Below, piece after piece: positions 41,777 to 46,585 of a DNA stretch of 46,585 nt. The stretch lies in contig NZ_KB891822.1 of the NCBI RefSeq assembly GCF_000373565.1, positions 1 through 46,585 of the forward strand, in the 5' to 3' direction. The DNA is from Streptomyces sp. HmicA12 (GTDB lineage: Bacteria; Actinomycetota; Actinomycetes; Streptomycetales; Streptomycetaceae). Below the pieces are notes generated by a model. That model saw nothing but the letters and a program-made list of their open reading frames with translations. It had not been told where the DNA came from and made no database searches. Within the stretch, counting starts at the first letter, position 1, and every line of letters starts with the position of its first letter. The translations under genes were made by a program, and so were the position numbers.

Positions 41777-42175
41777 TCACCCCTGGGCGCGCCTGGAGCG
41801 CCTGCCCCGCCGGCGCCTGCGGGGACCGGAACGGTGAGTCCCCTCTCTGTGCCGCAAACGCCGGTCCCGGAGAACCGCCAGCCACAGATCTCGCTTGTGC
41901 TCAGAATCCGCCGGGACAAGCACCTGCGCCAACAGGACCACGCCCGCCAGCAAGATCGACACGAGCCCCACGCCGGCGATCACCCACCACGGGGCGCCCA
42001 CCAACACCAGCCCGCTCACTATCGCGCCTCCGCCGATACCGGTGAGACACAAGGCCGGGCTGGCCGGATTCGGCTGCGCCGCCACGGCACCGAGCGGAGG
42101 CACGGGGAGCGGCTCCAGCGACGCAGGCACAAAATCGGGGGACTGTGAAGCAGATGACTGATGCTCAGGTCTCAC
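41777..42175 (-). CDS. Small two-helix membrane protein
   Basis: 132 residues from GTG 42175, with CGGAGC a few bases upstream. A Pro-rich N-terminus leads to two hydrophobic helices (IGGGAIVSGLVLVGAPWWVI and VGLVSILLAGVVLLAQVLV) separated by only a few residues. A strongly basic tail (DRRLRHREG...RRRRGRRSRRAQ) follows and would stay in the cytoplasm. It is convergent with the Gabija-like operon. I do not recognise the family; an independent small membrane protein is as likely as a defence accessory. Confidence 0.6.
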   Translation of the reverse strand: MRPEHQSSASQSPDFVPASLEPLPVPPLGAVAAQPNPASPALCLTGIGGGAIVSGLVLVGAPWWVIAGVGLVSILLAGVVLLAQVLVPADSEHKRDLWLAVLRDRRLRHREGTHRSGPRRRRRGRRSRRAQG

Positions 42176-43215
42176 GCTGAAGCTCCGGATGGGAGATGAG
42201 ATGACGGGCGCGGCCACCTGCCTGGTGGCGTCCGCGTGAGGTGACACGCCTCGCGGTCGGCGTCCTCTCGGAACCGCGCCTGCGGTACCCGGAGCTGCAT
42301 TCACCGTAGCCGTACTCTGCACAGCCGTTCCCCGCTGGGCTTGTATCGATCAACACCGCGTCCTCCGTTGTCGGTAGTTGTACAGACGGCACCGTGAACG
42401 GCACGCGCTGCTTGTGTCGCGCCCCGCCAAACGGCGGCGCAGGGCCGATACCCCTTCACCGACAGCCACCAGCGCCTCAACAGGACCGAAGTCCTCCAGC
42501 GAGTCGAACGCCCGGTACACGGACGCAAACCGCAGCGAGCGACGAGCCCTGCGTGCCAACGGGCCGAACCGGCCCACCGCCCTGCAACAGCTCGCCCCGA
42601 CTCCCGCTGACTGCCGCCACGGACCACGTCGCCACCGTCCAGAAACGACGGAAGAAGCACGGACACCGACGGCACCCGAACCCTCCGACACGGCCCAGAG
42701 CTGAACTGCACGCCACCTCTGTCTGCTCAAGCACCAGCTGATTGCTCTGGAGCGCAAGGACCACCTGCGGTGCACACAGCCGCCCGGCACGACTCCCTGC
42801 CAGGACTTGCGGAGTTACACCCTTGTTGTGTCGTAATCCGGCACGGATGTTATGGCGAACCCAACAGGAAACGGCCGCGGAACTCGAAGCGCTCCGACCC
42901 GCTGCTCGGCCTCGGTCGCATCGCCGGCATCAGCACACGGGGCACGCTCATGTCCCGCGCACCCGTCGGGGACGATTCGGAATCGCCGAACAGGCCACGC
43001 GAAAGCCGAGTTCGAGCTGCTCACCGAATTCGTGGATCGGGTGGTGGCACAGTCTGGTTCCTCCTCGAGGTGATGCAGGCTGCGGGCCCGAACCCAACAC
43101 CTGACTGCCCTACTGGACGAACCGGAAGACCGACTTGTTACACCCGTCGGGTGCGCACCCGACGACGAACTCCACACGCTCGTGACCCGCCAACGACGGC
43201 ACCTGAATCGATTGG
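42176..43215. other. About 1 kb of apparently decayed DNA without an intact gene
   Basis: No intact gene. Several short stretches on the plus strand look coding but end at internal stops, have no start or fall in different frames: LLKHQLIALERKDHLRC (near 42723), HAKAEFELLTEFVDRVVAQS (near 43010) and TQHLTALLDEPEDRLVTPVG followed by HTLVTRQRRHLNRLV (43090-43210). This is what remnants of one or more old genes would look like. The original function is not recognisable. Confidence 0.45.
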
Positions 43216-44205
43216 TCAGCCCAGGTCGGCGAAACAGTCGCTGCAGAGGGCCTCTTCGACGACGGGGATGAACAGACGACAGCAGCGCATACACGTGTCC
43301 AGGTCAGTCAGGATGGTCGCGCAGATGAAGCACAGGGGGACAGGGCCGTCGCTCGCGACAGTCTCGGCTTCCAGGCACAGCGTCGCAGGCCAGTCTTCGC
43401 AAGCCGGGCAGACCACGAGCGTGTCCTCGTACGACTCCCCAGGATCGGAGCTGACCACGAAGTGGCTGTCGTAGAGGGACGCAAGTTCCGACGGGTCACT
43501 CCAGGAACGAGGGCAGAAGTGGCACATGTTCTCGACGCCGTCGACGACCAAAGCGTACTGACGGCAGTCGGGGCACTGGACGGTCAGTTGGGCATGCCCC
43601 TTGAGAACGCTCTCGCGCAGTCGCGTCATGCGGCTGTCGATGTAGCTCTGGGCCCGCAACAGACCTTCCCGAATGTCGGCGATTTCCGCCTCGGCGTCTT
43701 CGTCGACATCGAGATGCTGGTCGATGAACCGCACCAGGAAGTCGAGCACAGTGGCGGCACTGGTCAGGACGGAGTTGGCGCTGTCGGTCAGCCCCCAGTG
43801 CTGGAGTCTGTTCCGCATCTTCGCGAGGCCCAGCACGGCGGCCTTGTCCGCGGCGCTGATGTCGATGCCGACGACCTCCACCAGGCGGCGGATGACCTCG
43901 TGATGGCTGGCGCTGTCGAAGTCGCCACCCTCGAAGTCCACCCGATTGACCTTGCTGACCATGGAGACGACGAGCGTCCAATGCTCCTCGTACAGGCGGG
44001 CCTTGAGGAGCACCTCAACGGCGGCCTGAAGGTGCAGGACGGCGTACTTCAGGTCACGGTCGCTGGGCGGCTGGCCTTCCTTCCGGCCCAGGCGCTCGAC
44101 GACGTCGCTGAGGTAGTCGATGCCATTGGCGAGGGGCGGGTAGTGGATCTTCCGCTCGTCTTTGTCCTCCAGTGCAGGCTCAGGCTGCTTCCTCTTCCTA
44201 GCCAT
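43216..44205 (-). CDS. HEPN-like protein with C-terminal zinc ribbons
   Basis: 329 residues from ATG 44205 with GGGAGGGG upstream. The first ~170 residues are all-helical, with DLKYAVLHLQAAVEVLLKAR and KMRNRLQHWGLT, where R131-N-x3-H136 is the RX4-6H signature of HEPN ribonucleases. The C-terminal half carries at least three Cys pairs in ribbons: VQCPDCRQY...MCHFCPRS, VVCPACEDW, LCFICATI...CMRCCRLF and LCSDCFADL. HEPN domains are RNases in toxin-antitoxin and abortive-infection systems, or nucleotide-binding folds. Zinc ribbons would bind nucleic acid or a partner. No antitoxin gene is adjacent, so it would have to be self-controlled or silent until triggered. Confidence 0.75.
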   Translation of the reverse strand: MARKRKQPEPALEDKDERKIHYPPLANGIDYLSDVVERLGRKEGQPPSDRDLKYAVLHLQAAVEVLLKARLYEEHWTLVVSMVSKVNRVDFEGGDFDSASHHEVIRRLVEVVGIDISAADKAAVLGLAKMRNRLQHWGLTDSANSVLTSAATVLDFLVRFIDQHLDVDEDAEAEIADIREGLLRAQSYIDSRMTRLRESVLKGHAQLTVQCPDCRQYALVVDGVENMCHFCPRSWSDPSELASLYDSHFVVSSDPGESYEDTLVVCPACEDWPATLCLEAETVASDGPVPLCFICATILTDLDTCMRCCRLFIPVVEEALCSDCFADLG

Positions 44206-44446
44206 CGGCCCCTCCCGATACCGTGGCGGCCGATCCTAGAACGCAACGGCCGCCCCAGGCACCCACCGGGCAGCAGTACAGGAAGGGCAGCCGAAGGCGC
44301 GTCCCTCAAGGCGCGGCCAGAGGAACTTAGAGGCGATCAGGAACAGCCCCGGCACGGCAGCAGCCCCACATAAGCGCATGCCGACATGCCGAAAGACCGC
44401 GCCTGCCTGACGCGGTGAAACAATCTGCACATTGAGAACGGTGAAT

Positions 44447-45499
44447 TTATTGGCCCGCCAGAACCTCCATCGCTCTTTCCAACCCGGCCTCAAATTCATC
44501 GTGACTCTGAGGAAACCTCCAGACCACCTCTTCGTCCAAAGGACACTGTGACGCACGTCGGCCGCTACGCTTGCCGCGACGAGCGTCTCTGTGCGCTGAC
44601 GCCACGCCTGCCGCCGGTCGACGTTCCGTCGCGGCTGGGGTGCCGGGCAGTACCAGCACAGCACCATAGGTATGAAGAGGCTTAGCACAGCGCGGGCACT
44701 GCGCATCCACCGCCTCCGGCCTGTAGCGCTCATTGAACGCGCCGAACACGAGAGACAAGCGGCCCGTCGTGTCCACGGCCGTCGTGAAGCTGTCCGCACA
44801 GTGCACGAGTGCTTCCAGCTCGGCCAGCGACCCCTCTGTCCCCAGGGCATCATCCAGAACGAAGAGCGGATGTCTGTGCAGATACCGCTTCACCTCAGCG
44901 CGCAATGCCCGATACGGGTCCGCTACTTCAGAGGGCTCCTCAACGAACGGCAGGCTTTCCAGACAGCGCAGACGCTCCCGGAAACGCACCTCGTAGATGT
45001 TGCCGCCCGACGATTCGGCCTTACCGCAGGCCCCCTCGACACCGAACTCGCCCTCCTTGATCAGAAGCACGAACAGGTCGTTCTTCGTCCGGCTCTGCTT
45101 GAGCGCCCGATCCATGTAGAGGCCGAAATCACGCTGCCACCGTTTCCTGAACTCCTTGACGTTGCAGGAGAGGGCATCGACGCGCAACGGAGTCGACATG
45201 GCCTCGAGGACATCCCGAAGCGTAGGGCCATGAGACTCGCAAGCCATGAACAGGTGTTTCTCGGAGAGCCGCTCCAAATCGTCCGGCAGCGGTTCAACTG
45301 CGTGTGTGTGAAGCTGACGCAGCTTCTCCTCCACCCGCCGCATCTCCATCAGCTCTGAAGAAGCAATGGCGCCCTCAGGCTCCTCCGCGCCGAAGTCCCG
45401 CCACTCTTCCCAAAAGGCCAGCAGGGCACGGGTCTTTCCCGCGCCGGCGGCCAGATGCACGATCGCCTGCCTCGTGTCGGCCCGCTCAAAGTCGCTCAT
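44447..45499 (-). CDS. P-loop-like protein with a zinc knuckle, coupled to the sigma factor
   Basis: 350 residues from ATG 45499, overlapping the sigma factor stop (ATGA). Near the N-terminus is AIVHLAAGAGKTRALLAFWE, a strand-P-loop-helix pattern with GAGKT (about 19-23). The middle is helical (EKLRQLHTHAV, SEKHLFMACESHGPTLRDVL) with strand DLFVLLIKEGEFG and an acidic strand LFVLDDALGTEG that could serve as Walker B. A possible zinc knuckle CPRCAKPLHTYG and a basic loop RRGKRSGRR lie near the end. The fold is not recognised. The coupling suggests it acts on, or is controlled by, the sigma factor. Confidence 0.7.
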   Translation of the reverse strand: MSDFERADTRQAIVHLAAGAGKTRALLAFWEEWRDFGAEEPEGAIASSELMEMRRVEEKLRQLHTHAVEPLPDDLERLSEKHLFMACESHGPTLRDVLEAMSTPLRVDALSCNVKEFRKRWQRDFGLYMDRALKQSRTKNDLFVLLIKEGEFGVEGACGKAESSGGNIYEVRFRERLRCLESLPFVEEPSEVADPYRALRAEVKRYLHRHPLFVLDDALGTEGSLAELEALVHCADSFTTAVDTTGRLSLVFGAFNERYRPEAVDAQCPRCAKPLHTYGAVLVLPGTPAATERRPAAGVASAHRDARRGKRSGRRASQCPLDEEVVWRFPQSHDEFEAGLERAMEVLAGQ

Positions 45500-46023
45500 C
45501 GCTGCCCCTGCCTTCCCTGCTGCATCATCAACTTCTGCTTTGCCCTAAAGAGGATGACCCCCGCATTACCAGGGGTCACATTCAACGCCTCGGCCTGTTC
45601 CGCCTTCGAATACCCCTGCGCATAAAGCTGAAGAATCCGCTGCTCACGGCCCGAAAGCTGACCAATGTGGTTCTCCATATCCCAGGCATCCACATGGGCC
45701 TCGGGCTCGAAATCCTTTGCACCCGCCATATGAGCCAACCGCTGGCCAGGATCACACAGCTCGACTTCCCGTTTACAGCTGCGCAGATGATCCATGAGTC
45801 TGAGCCCCGTCCTGTGCCACACATAGCCCATCGGGTCACGGACCTGAGGCCAGTCGTCCGCCATCTCTTTGAAAGCGACGGACACGACGGCCTCGGCGTC
45901 ATACTGGTTCAGCTCGATGCCCCGCGCCCGCGCGAAGCGCTGGAGCCGGGCCACGAGCAGCGCGTACTTCGCTCGGAAGAAGGCGTTGAACTCATCGGGC
46001 GTACGTGGCGCTTCACTGGTCAC
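45496..46023 (-). CDS. ECF-type RNA polymerase sigma factor
   Basis: 175 residues from GTG 46023, with GGGAG upstream. Region 2 runs from FFRAKYALLVARLQRFARAR through AVVSVAFKEMADDWPQVRD to HRTGLRLMDHLRS, including the aromatic/acidic core that binds polymerase and the -10 element. Region 4 near the C-terminus has LSGREQRILQLYAQGYSKAE, an HTH AEALNVTPGNAGVILFRAK and a basic end. Size and layout fit an ECF or ECF-like factor without region 3. There is no recognisable anti-sigma factor; the coupled downstream protein is the only candidate partner. It is the last gene before the telomere-like end, about 560 bases away. Confidence 0.88.
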   Translation of the reverse strand: MTSEAPRTPDEFNAFFRAKYALLVARLQRFARARGIELNQYDAEAVVSVAFKEMADDWPQVRDPMGYVWHRTGLRLMDHLRSCKREVELCDPGQRLAHMAGAKDFEPEAHVDAWDMENHIGQLSGREQRILQLYAQGYSKAEQAEALNVTPGNAGVILFRAKQKLMMQQGRQGQR

Positions 46024-46463
46024 AGCTCCCTGGCTCCGTCATCTGTCACATGGGCCGGCTGCGCGTCGGCCGAGACCTGGAGCGCAGGAGAAGCCGCAGT
46101 GGTGCGGCCCGCTCGTCAGGTAGGACGAGCGAAGCGGGGGAGTTGTTACGTCATCCCATGGAGCCTCTGCGGAGTGATCTTCTGGGCACTTCCTCGCCGC
46201 GTTCCGCGCGAGTGCGCCGAACAAGCCCGGGCCGAGGGGGACTTCTCGGCCATACTCTGGGCCGTGGTGGTCTGGAGCAGCTGTTCTAGCAGATCTTGAC
46301 GATGGTGTCGGATCATGAAGATGGTCGAGGGTGGCACCGGACGGCAGGCGTCACGCAAAGTCATAATGTGGCTAAAGCTTGTGGTGCATACGCTTAGGCC
46401 TTAGCCTCAACGAGATACAATAAAGAGATAGCGAATTCCATTCACCAGTAAGGCAGTTGAGGG
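46024..46463. other. Subtelomeric non-coding stretch
   Basis: No supported gene. The right third (from about 46360) becomes AT-richer than the rest of the window. It contains the near-palindrome GCTTAGGCCTTAGC (46392-46405, one mismatched pair). It leads directly into the hairpin cluster at the window end. Confidence 0.5.
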
Positions 46464-46488
46464 ATTCCCTGACTAAACGTCAGGGAAT
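46464..46488. repeat. Terminal hairpin A
   Basis: ATTCCCTGAC, loop TAAAC, GTCAGGGAAT: a perfect 10-bp stem, the first of four adjacent hairpins at the window end. Confidence 0.85.
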
Positions 46489-46492
46489 GGCG

Positions 46493-46512
46493 GGCTAGGC
46501 TCACCCCTAGCC
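46493..46512. repeat. Terminal hairpin B
   Basis: GGCTAGG, loop CTCACC, CCTAGCC: a perfect 7-bp stem four bases after hairpin A and directly abutting hairpin C. Confidence 0.8.
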
Positions 46513-46547
46513 ACCAAGAGAAATCCGCGGAGCGGATTTCTCTTGGT
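46513..46547. repeat. Terminal hairpin C: 16-bp perfect stem with GGA triloop
   Basis: A 35-base palindrome: 16 uninterrupted base pairs (46513-46528 with 46532-46547) around the triloop GGA, closed by C-G. Its central AAATCCGCGGAGCGGATTT shares the GCGGAGC core of the archetypal Streptomyces telomere palindrome. C(GNA)G triloops are typical of folded-back telomeric ends. There is no T-tract and no gene upstream that would need such a terminator. Confidence 0.85.
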
Positions 46548-46570
46548 CGTATTTGCGGAGCAAATCGACC
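46545..46570. repeat. Terminal hairpin D: second GGA triloop
   Basis: GGTCG, a bulged T, ATTTGC, loop GGA, GCAAAT, CGACC: an 11-bp stem with one bulge, again with the C(GGA)G triloop. Its base shares three nucleotides with hairpin C. Fifteen bases remain to the window end. Confidence 0.8.
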
Positions 46571-46585
46571 TGGAGCCAACGGAGT

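Larger units (their letters stand above)
46464..46585. other. Telomere-like end of a linear replicon (candidate)
   Basis: Four hairpins occupy nearly all of the last 122 bases, two with C(GGA)G triloops. Streptomyces linear chromosomes and plasmids end in just such palindrome series, and the recessed-strand gap is filled from terminal proteins. The terminal bases, read inward, do not match the archetypal CCCGCGGAGCGGG start, so this would be a non-archetypal telomere. The window stops at an odd length right here, consistent with a real molecule or contig end. Confidence 0.7.

Noticed and set aside
46146..46364. 72-residue minus-strand frame in the subtelomeric stretch
   Set aside because: No ribosome site and no protein-like pattern; composition resembles non-coding DNA.
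46513..46547. Reading hairpin C as an ordinary transcription terminator
   Set aside because: No gene ends near it, no T-tract follows, and it is one of four adjacent hairpins with telomere-type triloops.
1..46585. CRISPR arrays
   Set aside because: No regularly spaced direct repeats were seen anywhere, and no Cas gene is present.

Overview
The window looks like the end of a linear replicon, chromosome arm or linear plasmid, from Streptomyces or a close actinomycete. GC is very high, codons are strongly G/C at the third position, GTG starts are common, genes are coupled by 4-bp ATGA/GTGA overlaps, and several families are typical of that group (Tap/Tpg-like pair, DUF6083-like protein, helicase with HA repeats). 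The last ~120 bases (46464-46570) hold four consecutive hairpins, two of them with GGA triloops closed by C-G, which is how Streptomyces telomeres look. The rest is an accessory arm made almost entirely of defence, mobile and terminal-replication genes. I saw no ribosomal, metabolic or tRNA gene and no CRISPR array.

Left part (1-8.5 kb): a cut-off zinc-ribbon protein, a cN-I type 5'-nucleotidase, then a CBASS locus. It comprises a nuclease-SAVED effector (Cap4-like, 1753-3222), a divergent two-gene unit ending in a membrane-anchored SAVED-like protein (3246-4794), and a tightly coupled operon of CD-NTase, E2-like, E1-like and JAB/JAMM peptidase (5132-8458). Cap2 is thus split in two, and two different SAVED-type effectors flank one cyclase.

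Middle (8.5-17.1 kb): a Tn7-like transposition module on the minus strand (tniQ, tnsA, tnsB, tnsC), then a DEAH helicase with C-terminal HA repeats and a small coiled-coil/winged-helix protein. At 17.5-19.9 kb lies a three-gene unit driven by an apparently leaderless promoter: a small protein, a shortened Tap-like protein (HTH, zinc motif, polymerase-like palm motifs) and a Tpg-like terminal protein candidate. These would fit maintenance of the telomere-like end on the right.

From 20 to 28 kb there are poorly known proteins, including a three-gene cluster around a large P-loop protein whose Walker A lysine is arginine. From 28 to 35.4 kb: an XRE regulator with two palindromic operators 21 bp apart, a divergent Cys-rich protein, an operon of DUF6083-like protein, unknown protein and UvrD-like helicase, and a polytopic KAP-type NTPase. 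From 36.4 to 41.7 kb: a lower-GC PD-(D/E)XK nuclease with two TTA codons and an OLD-nuclease plus UvrD-helicase pair (Gabija-like). After about 1 kb of apparently decayed DNA come a HEPN-zinc protein and an ECF-type sigma factor coupled to a P-loop/zinc protein, then the subtelomeric non-coding stretch and terminal hairpins.

All assignments come from reading motifs by eye. No database search was run, and start codons were chosen from Shine-Dalgarno sequences and overlaps.
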